From: JAYUJH01 sp043765375
GTDB lineage: Bacteria > Pseudomonadota > Alphaproteobacteria > Rickettsiales > UBA998
Length of the DNA stretch: 64,000 nt
Assembly: GCA_043765375.1 (NCBI GenBank)
Contig: JAYUJH010000006.1
Location: forward strand, 1-64,000
Direction of reading: 5' to 3'
Part shown: one piece after another, positions 54,177 through 63,232 of the stretch
How positions within the stretch are numbered: the stretch's first letter is position 1
Layout of the letters: each line of letters starts with the position of its first letter
Translations under genes and position numbers: made by a program
Notes under the pieces: generated by a model
The model's input: the letters and a program-made list of their open reading frames with translations, nothing else
Databases searched by the model: none
Told to the model about the DNA's origin: nothing

Positions 54177-54986
54177 ATGGAACCATTTCGCATTAAATAT
54201 CTTGATTATGTGAAATCCGAGCCAATTTTAACCGATAATGGCTTGAAATATCATGTAAAATTTGCCGAGCATGAAGGTTCGCCTCACATTGGCTGGGCAG
54301 AAAAGTTCATGGGGCGTGATTTTGGTATTGGTGCAAATGTTGGTGGATTAATTGGCACGGTGTGCTTATGGAGTTCTGCCGCAGCAGCGGGAACGAGTGT
54401 GGCAGCTGTGACTTCCGCAGCGATTACTTTTGCACCACTTGCTCTGGGTTTGACGTTGATTGGCGGGGCAATTGGTGGAATTAGCGATTATATGCGCCAT
54501 AATGACCAAATGGAAAATGGCTTAAATATTGGTAAAGCTAGCTATTTTAACCGTGATATGGCGATTGGTGGCCTGAGCATGAGCAGCAGCTTTGGTATGG
54601 TTGCAAGCATTGGCATGATGGGGCTTGCGGTTTTGGGGGCATCAGTTGCACCTTTCGCAGTGGCAATTAACGCCGCAGCATTTGCTGGTGGGTTAATTTA
54701 TGGCGGGATAAATGGTGCAAAAGAAGGATATTCACAGATGGACGCTGAATATATCGCAGCGCAACAAAAATATAAAAACCCTGAATATAAAGTTGCACTT
54801 TCACAAAAACGTGAAACGCAATTTGATGAAGTCATCTCTAGCGAAGCATCTATCGCCACTACAATTTTGCCGATGGTTATTCCCGCATTGGCACAAACAG
54901 AAACTCCAACAAATGCAATTAAACTCACAAACAAAGTTCATGAAGCCCCCCTCAGCCACATGGTTGATACTCGGGTATTAGTATGA
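54177..54986 (+). CDS. Unknown protein with glycine-rich hydrophobic hairpins
   Basis: 269 residues, well-placed AAGGA before the ATG. I do not recognise a family. A polar N-terminus (MEPFRIKYLDYVKSE) precedes two long Gly/Ala-rich hydrophobic blocks, about 48-102 (IGANVGGLIGTVCLW ... LIGGAIGGISDY) and 130-180 (GGLSMSSSFGMVASIGMMG ... AFAGGLIYGGINGAKEGY), with glycine-zipper spacing. A charged tail (QMDAEYIAAQQKYKNPEYK) follows and then another hydrophobic stretch (ATTILPMVIPALAQ) near residue 225. No N-terminal signal peptide. The layout recalls membrane-inserting hairpin proteins such as secreted effectors or toxins, but this is only an impression. It has its own promoter. Confidence 0.6.
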   Translation: MEPFRIKYLDYVKSEPILTDNGLKYHVKFAEHEGSPHIGWAEKFMGRDFGIGANVGGLIGTVCLWSSAAAAGTSVAAVTSAAITFAPLALGLTLIGGAIGGISDYMRHNDQMENGLNIGKASYFNRDMAIGGLSMSSSFGMVASIGMMGLAVLGASVAPFAVAINAAAFAGGLIYGGINGAKEGYSQMDAEYIAAQQKYKNPEYKVALSQKRETQFDEVISSEASIATTILPMVIPALAQTETPTNAIKLTNKVHEAPLSHMVDTRVLV

Positions 54987-55047
54987 TATAGTTAGTTTAA
55001 CATAAAAATTAGTTGTGTGATTGCGTGAATTAATGTATATACTTGAT

Positions 55048-55626
55048 ATGAAAAAAATATTAATTGTTTTAACTTTTATCACATCACTTGGGATTGTAAT
55101 TATGTTTTCACTATTTGGCAACAAAGCACAGGCAGAAATAGCAGATAATGTTTATGGTTTCAGCTTCAAGGAGCTTGCAAGCGGTGAAGATTTGCCGTTG
55201 AAAAAGTTTGAGGGTAAAGTCATGTTGATAGTTAATACAGCATCAAAATGTGGGTTCACCAAGCAATATGACGGGTTGGAGAAATTATATAAAACATATA
55301 GTGACCAAGGTTTGGTGATTATTGGTGTTCCAAGCAATGATTTTGGTGGGCAAGAACCAGCAGACAATGCAGAAATTGCAGAGTTTTGCAAATTAAATTA
55401 TGGCGTTAGTTTCCCAATGGCAGAAAAAGTTGCGGTATCTGGCGATAATGCGCACCCATTTTATAGTTATGCTAAGAAAAAATTAGGATTTGGAACTGCG
55501 CCAAAATGGAACTTTCACAAATATTTAGTAGCAAAAAATGGTGAGTTGATAGACCATTTTAATTCAACAACTTCACCAGACGCAAGCAATATCGTTGAAG
55601 CGATAGAAGCGGAATTAGCGAAGTAA
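55048..55626 (+). CDS. Glutathione peroxidase-family protein, exported
   Basis: 192 residues from the ATG at 55048, where a signal peptide or anchor begins (KKILIVLTFITSLGIVIMFSL, cleavage near KAQA); upstream in-frame starts are non-ATG or bury it. The thioredoxin-fold peroxidase domain has the catalytic tetrad: Cys in NTASKCGFTKQ (cysteine, not selenocysteine), Gln in NDFGGQEP, and Trp/Asn in KWNFHKYLV. It reduces hydroperoxides with thioredoxin or glutathione. Periplasmic location is inferred from the signal peptide. Confidence 0.9.
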   Translation: MKKILIVLTFITSLGIVIMFSLFGNKAQAEIADNVYGFSFKELASGEDLPLKKFEGKVMLIVNTASKCGFTKQYDGLEKLYKTYSDQGLVIIGVPSNDFGGQEPADNAEIAEFCKLNYGVSFPMAEKVAVSGDNAHPFYSYAKKKLGFGTAPKWNFHKYLVAKNGELIDHFNSTTSPDASNIVEAIEAELAK

Positions 55627-55771
55627 TTATTATACAGGTAATTATTCTATGACAGCTTATATTTTTATATAAATATACATCATCTGTAATGACTCTTATT
55701 TGAATTATTCCAACTAAAGCAACGTAGAAAAACTGATGAAAATTGATGCGATGCGTATCACATAGGAACGA

Positions 55772-57478
55772 TTACATTTTAACGTAATTGCACCCGCCCC
55801 CACCCTCTGGCGTAACCCAATTAATATTTTGCTTTGTATCTTTAATATCGCAAGTTTTGCAATGAACACAGTTTTGTGCATTAATTTTCAAGCGTTTTTC
55901 ACCCACATCATTCTCTATTATTTCATAAACACCAGCAGGACAATAGCGAGTTTCTGGTGAGTTATATAACGCTAAATTATGCGCAATTGGCACGCTAGCA
56001 TCACGCAAAACCAAATGAACTGGTTGATTTTCACGGTGATTTGTATTGCTTAAATAGACAGAATCCAATTTATCAAACGTCAAAACTCCGTCATGAGCCG
56101 CATAAATATATGGTTTGCAATCACTTGCCAAATGCAAACATTCATTGTCACGCTGATGTTTGAATGTCCACGGCGCACGCCCCCGTGATATATATGTTTC
56201 AAATGCAGCATTGGCCAAACCCGCATATAAACCATAACGAAATGCGGAGCGAATATTTCGCACTTTGTGCAATTCCTCCCCCACCCATGAAGATTTTACT
56301 TTAACTTCATAATCCACCAAACTCACATGTGACTTGCCAGCAGAAATTGCTGAAAACACCTCTTCCGCAGCAATCATGGCGGATTTTATTGAAGTATGTA
56401 TGCCCTTGATTTTTGCCACATTCAAAAACCCAGCAGCGCAACCAATCAGGCTTGCGCCCGCCACGGATAATTGCGGGATTGATTGCCACCCGCCTTCATT
56501 TAATGCTCTTGCACCATATGAAATACGGCGAGCTCCAGCAAAAATTGGCGCAATTTTTGGGTGAGTTTTGAATGTTTGCAATGTTTCATATGGGTCTAAA
56601 TACGGGTTAGCATAATCAAGCCCAACCACAAAGCCAAGTGATAATAAATTGTCCCCGTGATGATATATGAACGAACCGCCATAAGTTTTTGCATCTAATG
56701 GCCAACCAACTGAATGAAATACTTCACCACGGCGGTGATTTTCGGGAGCAATTTCCCAAACTTCTTTCAATCCCAGCCCGTAAGTCTGAGGGCAGCGACC
56801 TTGGCGCAAATCAAACCTTTCAATTAGCTGCTTAGAGAGTGAACCATGCGCCCCTTCAGCAAGCAATGTGTGAGTTGCTAAAATATTCATCGCTGGTTGA
56901 TATGATGGCAACTTGTTTGAATTAATATCCAAACCAAACTCTCCCGTTGCAACTCCCCTCACTATTCCTTTATTTTCCGCAGCATCATCAATCAACAATT
57001 TTCTAGCAGGAAATCCCGCAAAAATCTGCACTCCAAGGCTTTCAGCATATGCGGCAAGTGTAATGCACAACTCGCCGAGTGAGATGATATAATTACCATG
57101 ATTATTCATTTGCGGCGGGGTTGGCAGGCGCAATATTTTGTTCTTCGTCATTAATGTGAAAATATCATGATGCACGGGGTTGTTGAATATGTTGCCAAAC
57201 AATTCTAACTCTTGATAATTTGGCAATAACTCCAGCAAAGACCTAGGTTCTAGAACCGCCCCAGAAACAATATGCGCACCAATTGATGCTCCTTTTTCTA
57301 GAATAATTACATTTATCTCACGCCCCTGTTGTTTAGAAAGTTGCATCAGGCGAATGCTTGCGGCTAATCCAGCAACGCCACCACCAACAATCAAAACATC
57401 GCATTCTAATTGTTCAACATCAGCTTGCTCAAGCTCAAGTCTTTCAATATCAAATTGGTTATTATCCGAATGTTCCAT
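55772..57478 (-). CDS. Electron transfer flavoprotein-ubiquinone oxidoreductase
   Basis: Passes electrons from ETF (fatty-acid and amino-acid oxidation) to ubiquinone at the inner membrane. 568 residues with an N-terminal FAD fold (CDVLIVGGGVAGLAASIRL), GAHIVSGAVLEPRSL, LLAEGAHGSLSKQL, GGWQSIPQLSVAGASLIGCAAGFLN, and a C-terminal 4Fe-4S region with CPAGVYE and NCVHCKTCDIKD. Full length. etfA and etfB are not in the window. Its presence fits a respiring organism that burns fatty acids or stored PHB. Confidence 0.96.
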   Translation of the reverse strand: MEHSDNNQFDIERLELEQADVEQLECDVLIVGGGVAGLAASIRLMQLSKQQGREINVIILEKGASIGAHIVSGAVLEPRSLLELLPNYQELELFGNIFNNPVHHDIFTLMTKNKILRLPTPPQMNNHGNYIISLGELCITLAAYAESLGVQIFAGFPARKLLIDDAAENKGIVRGVATGEFGLDINSNKLPSYQPAMNILATHTLLAEGAHGSLSKQLIERFDLRQGRCPQTYGLGLKEVWEIAPENHRRGEVFHSVGWPLDAKTYGGSFIYHHGDNLLSLGFVVGLDYANPYLDPYETLQTFKTHPKIAPIFAGARRISYGARALNEGGWQSIPQLSVAGASLIGCAAGFLNVAKIKGIHTSIKSAMIAAEEVFSAISAGKSHVSLVDYEVKVKSSWVGEELHKVRNIRSAFRYGLYAGLANAAFETYISRGRAPWTFKHQRDNECLHLASDCKPYIYAAHDGVLTFDKLDSVYLSNTNHRENQPVHLVLRDASVPIAHNLALYNSPETRYCPAGVYEIIENDVGEKRLKINAQNCVHCKTCDIKDTKQNINWVTPEGGGGCNYVKM

Positions 57479-57670
57479 GTTTAACTATTCAATATATTAT
57501 AACCCTAATAATACATCTCCCCACCACATATTGCAACAATAGAGTTAATTATTGACGTTTTTATAGTTTTACTTTAACTCTTATAAGGTTTAGCTAAAAA
57601 CCAAATACCACAGAACAAAATACCACAGAGCCAAACATCAAAAAAACATGCAATCATCAGGTGAAAAAAC

Positions 57671-58894
57671 ATGACAAATAATGACTCCCAAAATAATATT
57701 TTTCCGCAACCAAATGCAATTTTAATGTGTGAAGATGGCAGAGAGTTTCAAGGTTATGGTATTGGAGCAGAGGGAATTGTTTTTGGCGAATTATGCTTCA
57801 ACACGGCAATGTCGGGTTATCAGGAAATATTAAGCGACCCTTCATATTTTGGGCAAATAATCACATTCACCACCCCACATATTGGCAATATTGGTGCTAA
57901 TATGGAGGATATTGAATCCAAAACTATCAGAGCGCAAGGCTTGGTGATACGAGAACTGCCAACAAAAAGTGCCAATTGGCGGGCAGAACACAGCTTTGAT
58001 GATTGGTTGGTTGATAATGAAATAACAGGAATTGCGGGAGTTGATACTCGTGAAATAACTAATTATATCCGCACAAACGGTCATCAGCGAGTGGCAATCG
58101 CCTTTCATAATGGTGGTTTAAGGGAGTTGGATCGGGGGGCGATTATTGATGAATTAAGCCAAGTTTTATCCATGAAAGGGGCAGAATTAACACACCATGT
58201 CAGCACTCTAGCCCCTTATGAATGGCGGGAATCATTATGGGATTTAACGCATGGACATAAAATTATATCATCGGACGCATCATCAGATAATATTTTGCAT
58301 GACCATAATTTTCATGCCCATGATTTTCATATAGTAGCAATTGATTATGGCGCAAAGCTCAATATTTTGCGTCATCTCACTGCCCGCAATTGCCAAGTTA
58401 CCGTAGTTAGCGGCAGAGCATCGTTGGCAGCAATCATGGCACTAAAACCTGATGGCGTATTTCTTTCCAATGGTCCCGGAGATCCATCGGCAACTGGAAT
58501 TATCGCAACGCCTATCATTCAAGGATTGCTTGCGAAAAATATTCCTATATTTGGCATATGTTTGGGGCATCAACTGCTATCACTTGCGCTTAATGCAGAA
58601 ACAGAAAAGTTGCATCAGGGGCATCGTGGGGCAAATCACCCCGTGAAAAATCTCAAAACGGGCAAAGTAGAAATTACCAGCCAAAATCATGGGTTTGTAG
58701 TGAAATCCGACGTTGTTCCAAATGATGTTGAGGTAACGCATATATCGTTGTTTGATGGCACAATTGAAGGCATTAAGCACCGCACTAAACCAGCTTTTTC
58801 GGTGCAATATCACCCAGAATCCTCTCCTGGCCCTCATGATAGCTTATATTTATTTGATGAGTTTATTGCGATGATGCAAAAAACTAGGGTTTAG
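57671..58894 (+). CDS. carA: Carbamoyl-phosphate synthase small subunit
   Basis: Glutamine amidohydrolase subunit that feeds ammonia to CarB for arginine and pyrimidine synthesis. 407 residues. N-terminal domain with GELCFNTAMSGYQEILSDPSY and GIAGVDTREITNYIR. Class I amidotransferase domain with NGPGDPSA, the nucleophile near residue 297 in FGICLGHQLLSLAL, and His/Glu in VQYHPESSPGPHD. The stop codon (TAG) lies at the start of a GGGTTTA-rich repeat tract. carB is not adjacent. Confidence 0.97.
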   Translation: MTNNDSQNNIFPQPNAILMCEDGREFQGYGIGAEGIVFGELCFNTAMSGYQEILSDPSYFGQIITFTTPHIGNIGANMEDIESKTIRAQGLVIRELPTKSANWRAEHSFDDWLVDNEITGIAGVDTREITNYIRTNGHQRVAIAFHNGGLRELDRGAIIDELSQVLSMKGAELTHHVSTLAPYEWRESLWDLTHGHKIISSDASSDNILHDHNFHAHDFHIVAIDYGAKLNILRHLTARNCQVTVVSGRASLAAIMALKPDGVFLSNGPGDPSATGIIATPIIQGLLAKNIPIFGICLGHQLLSLALNAETEKLHQGHRGANHPVKNLKTGKVEITSQNHGFVVKSDVVPNDVEVTHISLFDGTIEGIKHRTKPAFSVQYHPESSPGPHDSLYLFDEFIAMMQKTRV

Positions 58895-58943
58895 TGAATA
58901 GGGTTTAGGGTTTAGGAAATAGAGTTTGAGGGTTAGGGTTTAG
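58886..58943 (+). repeat. GGGTTTA-rich degenerate repeat tract
   Basis: Four exact copies of AGGGTTTAG-like units, plus degenerate ones, run from the last codons of carA through the intergenic gap. Sequence resembles plant-type telomere repeats but is interstitial. Confidence 0.75.
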
Positions 58944-58945
58944 TC

Positions 58946-59098
58946 ATGCAAAACACATTATTCACCAATGAAAAGTTGGAACAGGCTTCAAATTGCAGTG
59001 AAAATAATAAGGTGCGAATTATCCAAAGAAAAACTACTGGAGCTAGTCTTAAATTAGGGTGGTCTTGGAGCCACCATCAAGATATGATGGATATTTAA
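58946..59098 (+). CDS. Possible small protein coupled to ruvC (50 aa)
   Basis: A 50-codon ORF (MQNTLFTNEKLEQASNCSEN and onward, ending SHHQDMMDI) whose stop codon overlaps the ruvC start as TAATG, the classic arrangement of translational coupling. No family recognised, no signal peptide or membrane helix. The upstream ribosome-binding site is poor (a GAGGG about 17 nt before the ATG). Either a real short leader gene for ruvC or a chance ORF. Confidence 0.35.
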   Translation: MQNTLFTNEKLEQASNCSENNKVRIIQRKTTGASLKLGWSWSHHQDMMDI

Positions 59099-59583
59099 TG
59101 CGCATCATCGGGATAGATCCCGCATTAGTGCATACAGGTTGGGGGGTGATTGATGCGGAAGGGAGCAAATTGCGCTTCATTGCTGCGGGAGTTATTAGCC
59201 CCGACAAAAGCAATGATTTGAGCCAAAGATTGCTAGATTTGAGCAATCAGTTAAAAGCGGTAATTGAGCAATTCAGCCCACAACAAGCAGCGATTGAGCA
59301 AACATTTGTTAGCATTAATGGTGCATCAACTTTGAAACTTGGTAATGCGAGGGGGGCGTTGCTACTCACTTTAGCGCAATCAGGGTTGCAGGTGTGCGAA
59401 TATGATGCAACTTTGGTGAAGAAAACTATAACGGGAGCGGGACGTGCCGAAAAGGGGCAAGTTGCGAGTATGATAAAAATACTCCTACCGCAATCAGCAG
59501 AAATGGTTGCCAATAAATCATCAGATGCGTTTGATGCCTTGGCAATCGCCATCACACATCACCATCATAAAAAATATGTTTAA
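59098..59583 (+). CDS. ruvC: Crossover junction endodeoxyribonuclease RuvC
   Basis: Cuts Holliday junctions in homologous recombination. 161 residues from the ATG at 59098, where RuvC homology begins (MRIIGIDPALVHTGWGVID). The four catalytic acids are D7, E67 in IEQTFVSING, and D143 and D146 in SDAFDALAIAI. The usual partners ruvA, ruvB and yebC are not adjacent. The hydrolase-like gene starts 10 nt later. Confidence 0.96.
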   Translation: MRIIGIDPALVHTGWGVIDAEGSKLRFIAAGVISPDKSNDLSQRLLDLSNQLKAVIEQFSPQQAAIEQTFVSINGASTLKLGNARGALLLTLAQSGLQVCEYDATLVKKTITGAGRAEKGQVASMIKILLPQSAEMVANKSSDAFDALAIAITHHHHKKYV

Positions 59584-59593
59584 TTGTAACAAT

Positions 59594-61831
59594 ATGGCTT
59601 TCAAAATGCGCAAAAGTTTAATAATCTCACTCACGAGTTTAATAATTTTATCATGTCTATATATTTTTTATGTGAAAAACCCTCTGCACATTACAACCTA
59701 TGAGATAGTTGAGAAAAATCCTGATAATTTTGCTTATGGTATTGAGCCTGCCCAAAAAATCACATGGGATCAAAAAAATCTTATCACAGGCTGGGCTTTT
59801 TCAAAAATCTCGGATAATCCAGTTGATGTGAAGATTATGCTTGATGACGAACTGATTGCAACCCACAAAGCCGATGTTGCAAGGCAAGATGTCGCCGCAG
59901 AGTTTCCATCATTTAGCCAAGCCAAACTTGCTGGCTTTGAGTTTTTGCTAAAAATGAATAATTTGCCACGAAAAAATGGTTTTTTGAAGATAGTGTTGCA
60001 AGATGATAAACAGAATATCAAAATCATCAAAGGAGCTTATTTGGATAATGACGCACCAATTGGAAAAGTAGTTTCTTCCTCGCAATATATTGATATGAGC
60101 AACAAAGACGATGTAACATTGAAAATATGGGCATTTGATGAAACAGGAATAAAATCCGTTCAAATTAAAATTGGTGATTTGATAGTAGCAACACCAGAAA
60201 ACTTTGTTAAAACAACATTACCTATAGACCTAAATTACACAAACTCACAACAAAATCATGGTAAATATACCAAGATTTTAGGGCAGTTATATGAAGTAAC
60301 TATTCCAAAAAAAGATATCGCATCGGGAGTTAGCCGAGTTAATGTTGTGATTGAAGATAATGAGAATAAAACATCTATAATTGCAGGTTCTTTGCTGATT
60401 AATGAAGGCAAAAATATAGCTGATGCTAAAAGCGCAAGCAATTCTCCGTGCAAAAAATCTAAAATAATCAATATTTATTATCCTGTGGATTTACCGAGAA
60501 TAAAGCAAATTGAGAAATTACAAGCTATCAAAAAAATATTCACATCACCTTGTGTTAAGTTGGGGCTGAGAACGCGCATTGAATATTTGAGATCCACCAC
60601 TGGCAAAATCAATAATTATATGTTTGACCCTGATTTTTCACAAAATATCATCATCAACGATGTGCAGAAAACTACAACAGGAGTCCCGCTAAGTTTAGCA
60701 TTAGCAACCGCCAAACAATTAGATATGCCAATTTTACTAACCCTAGATGGTGGCGTATAGGCAGATTCCGCTTTTGAAGCTATTGAGTGGGATATTATTG
60801 ATAATTTGGAGCAAAACAAACAAAATGTTCAATGGAATCAACATAATATTGCACCACCAGATGATGCTATAGATAATATTGCATCTTCCATAACCTCGCC
60901 ATCACTTGCCAGAATGATGTCGTTGAATGAATATAATAAAGATTTTTTGCATTATAAACAACGCAATTTGCAACAGGCAATCAAATATATTAACAAATGG
61001 CAAAAACATAATCATAGCCAAAATATATATATTCATTTTGATCCTGATAATTATATCAATCCTTGGTTTTATAATACACAATGGTATGATTATAACCCAC
61101 TGACAATTAAGCAATTTCAGCAATGGCTGACTGGCACGGGGCTATATAGCAATGTTGGTGAGTTGCGAAAATATAAGCATATTCCACCGCTTTCAATCAC
61201 TGAAATAAATGATTTAGCTGGTGAAAAATGGAGCAATATTAACGAGATAGATCCACCGAGAGATGCCCTGAAACAAGGCGATGTTTGGTATGATAAATGG
61301 ATTTATTTCAAGCGTCATTTGGTTAATTATCACTATGTTAAATTGCATAAATGGTCAGTTTCCGCTGGATTTAACCCTAATAATATTTATACTGGGCAAG
61401 GGATAGACAAGGATAGTGCTGCATTTATTGATGATAAAGCAACTAGCTGGGGTGACCAAGCTGGCGTATCCATGCAAGGGAGTTTTGTTGATGGCAAGGG
61501 TGCTTTCATCATGTATGGTGATACTGTAACAGATTCATATAGCGATCGTAATGGTGATAATATTTTTAATATATTAGATAAGTTCGGTAAATGGGGAATT
61601 GTTGAGTTTCACCCCGCTTCTTTAGCTTATCCAGAAAGTTTGCCATCATATGAACAATCAATCAAAATGTTTGATAATTTTAGCAAGCATAATATTGATT
61701 TTTTCTCGCCAATGCCCGGCAATGATGCGCAGGATCAAAAAATAAATCCTCAACATTTTCATAGTTTTGATGCTTTGGCTGGAACAAGATTTGAAGATGC
61801 AATGGTTGATTTTGTTAAAAATTATCAATAA
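59594..61831 (+). pseudogene. TIM-barrel hydrolase-like gene interrupted by one in-frame amber codon
   Basis: Two ORFs in the same frame, split by a single TAG at 60758-60760. Translation runs on without frameshift on the far side (ADSAFEAIEWDIIDNL). Read through, the product has about 745 residues: membrane anchor (about 5-22), a G(W)AF beta module (ITGWAFSKISDNPVDV ... ARQDVAAEFPS) like those in the glycosyltransferase at 8430, an Ig-like domain, and from about residue 290 a barrel-like region with LPILLTLDGGV-x-ADS, HFDPDNYINPWFYN and GIVEFHPASLAYPES. The lesion fits a TGG-to-TAG change, since Trp suits LDGGVWADS. The rest of the frame is undamaged, so the event is recent or the codon is read. 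Substrate unknown. Confidence 0.7.
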
Positions 61832-62498
61832 TAATCTCGCTAAATATTCCATCTGGCAGAACATTTGCAATATTTTGGCTTAAGCAAATTGCTTTGATGC
61901 GCTTGAGTTTATGCTGTAAATTAGCTGCCTCAACTAATTGCATAAAACTTTGCGCACTCATGGTGGAATAAAGCGAAATAGCGGCAACATCACCTTGTTG
62001 CAAAGCTATAATCGCCTCCTCACTCAAAGATTTTGTGGGGTGGGTCTGATAAACTTCTAAACTTGATGCTCCAAACCCTAATTGCTGCAACTCAAACGCC
62101 ATATTCACCGCTTGATGATTGCTGTGCAAACAAACATAATGTAATGATTTATCCGCATCTTTTGCCATATAATCAAGCAATGAACGCCCCGACGCATCAC
62201 CATGATATATATGCAAAAAGCCAAGTTCTTTTGCCTTGCTTGCTAATATTTCACCCGTCAGATAAAGCGGTTTGGATAATGCAAATTGGCTATTCGCAAG
62301 GATTGGTAGCGCATACCCACTGGTTGCAACAAAAGCATCAGCTCCGCAATTCTCAAGCAAAACATCAGCTTGTGCAACGGGTTCTTGCCAAATCACGGGC
62401 GAGATAATGCAATCATATCCCATATTTTGCCAAGTTAAAGCGGTGATGCTTGCCTGTGGCTCGGGGCGAGTAATTAAAATAATGGGCTTTGCAAGCAA
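61815..62498 (-). CDS. hemD: Uroporphyrinogen-III synthase
   Basis: Closes hydroxymethylbilane to uroporphyrinogen III in haem synthesis. 227 residues from a TTG start (no ATG nearby in frame). The fold-typical features are ILITRPEPQASITALTWQNMGY at the start, GADAFVATSGYAL, YLTGEILASKAKELGF, and the C-terminal AAISLYSTMSAQSFMQLV and AICLSQNIANVL. HemD is poorly conserved, so the call relies on this pattern. Its 3' end overlaps the convergent hydrolase-like gene by 17 nt. hemC is not upstream. Confidence 0.82.
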   Translation of the reverse strand: MLAKPIILITRPEPQASITALTWQNMGYDCIISPVIWQEPVAQADVLLENCGADAFVATSGYALPILANSQFALSKPLYLTGEILASKAKELGFLHIYHGDASGRSLLDYMAKDADKSLHYVCLHSNHQAVNMAFELQQLGFGASSLEVYQTHPTKSLSEEAIIALQQGDVAAISLYSTMSAQSFMQLVEAANLQHKLKRIKAICLSQNIANVLPDGIFSEIIIDNF

Positions 62499-62503
62499 AA
62501 TAT

Positions 62504-62653
62504 TTAAGATGGGTTAAGTGGTTGTTTGGGCTGTTTGGGTTGCTTCGTTAGTTGCTTTGGGGTGCGATGCAACCCTTGTTTGCAATCAGCCTTGCGCAGC
62601 AACAAGTTATTTCTAAGTGCTGATTTTAGCCGTATTTCTCTAGCATCATTCAT
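62504..62653 (-). CDS. Possible small basic protein upstream of hemD (49 aa)
   Basis: A 49-codon ORF ending 5 nt before the hemD start codon. The N-terminal half, MNDAREIRLKSALRNNLLLRK, resembles short conserved proteins of alphaproteobacteria with the pattern RLxxALRxNLxRRK, as I recall them. The C-terminal half is a Lys/Gln/Pro repeat (KQPKQPKQPLNPS). No clear Shine-Dalgarno. The resemblance and tight spacing make it a better candidate than a chance ORF. Confidence 0.45.
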   Translation of the reverse strand: MNDAREIRLKSALRNNLLLRKADCKQGLHRTPKQLTKQPKQPKQPLNPS

Positions 62654-62781
62654 GCCAATCAATATATAATATCACAACATAAATGCAACATAAATTGACA
62701 AATATAGTAACGAATGATGCAATTCCTCAGTTGCAATCAAAAATATTGGTGATTTCAGGCGGAATGTTTTATTAATTAACA

Positions 62782-63219
62782 ATGGATAATGTATTTTTGT
62801 ATAATTTATTGAAATCAATTCACATTGTTGCATTCGTGTCATGGATGGTGGGAATGTTCTATTTGCCTCGCTTATATGTGTATCACGCTGGCGTAGTTAA
62901 AGGCGGAGAATCCGATTTAATGTTGCAAGTGATGGAGCGTAAATTGCTGCGCTACATCATGAATCCTGCGATGATATTAACATGGATATTTGGGTTATGG
63001 CTGGCGGTAACAACTGAGGCGTTTCAAATGGGTTGGTTTCACGCCAAAATGACCCTCGTTTTGTTGATGAGCGGAGTTCATGGGTTGTTAGCTGTGCATC
63101 TTGGGCAATTTGCTCGGGGCGAGAACACACGCTCGGGGCGATATTTTCGTTGGTTAAATGAAGCACCAACAATATTGTTGATTGCAATTGTTTATTTGGT
63201 GATATTCAAGCCTTTCTAG
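62782..63219 (+). CDS. hemJ: Protoporphyrinogen oxidase HemJ
   Basis: Oxidises protoporphyrinogen IX to protoporphyrin IX in the membrane. 145 residues, four transmembrane helices. Family signatures are LLKSIHIVAFVSWMVGMFYLPRLYVYH (conserved His and Arg), ERKLLRYIMNPAMILTW, and WFHAKMTLVLLMSGVHG with the conserved Lys. HemJ replaces HemY/HemG in most alphaproteobacteria. It is divergent from hemD, giving a small haem locus. Confidence 0.93.
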   Translation: MDNVFLYNLLKSIHIVAFVSWMVGMFYLPRLYVYHAGVVKGGESDLMLQVMERKLLRYIMNPAMILTWIFGLWLAVTTEAFQMGWFHAKMTLVLLMSGVHGLLAVHLGQFARGENTRSGRYFRWLNEAPTILLIAIVYLVIFKPF

Positions 63220-63232
63220 CGTAACCAAACCT

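Noticed and set aside
58886..58943. Chromosome-end telomere
   Set aside because: Intact genes continue on both sides, the tract is short and degenerate, and alphaproteobacterial chromosomes with such telomeres are not known to me.
60758..60760. Genome-wide recoding of TAG as a sense codon
   Set aside because: hisG, carA and the Rrf2 gene end at TAG where their families end, so TAG is a normal stop here.
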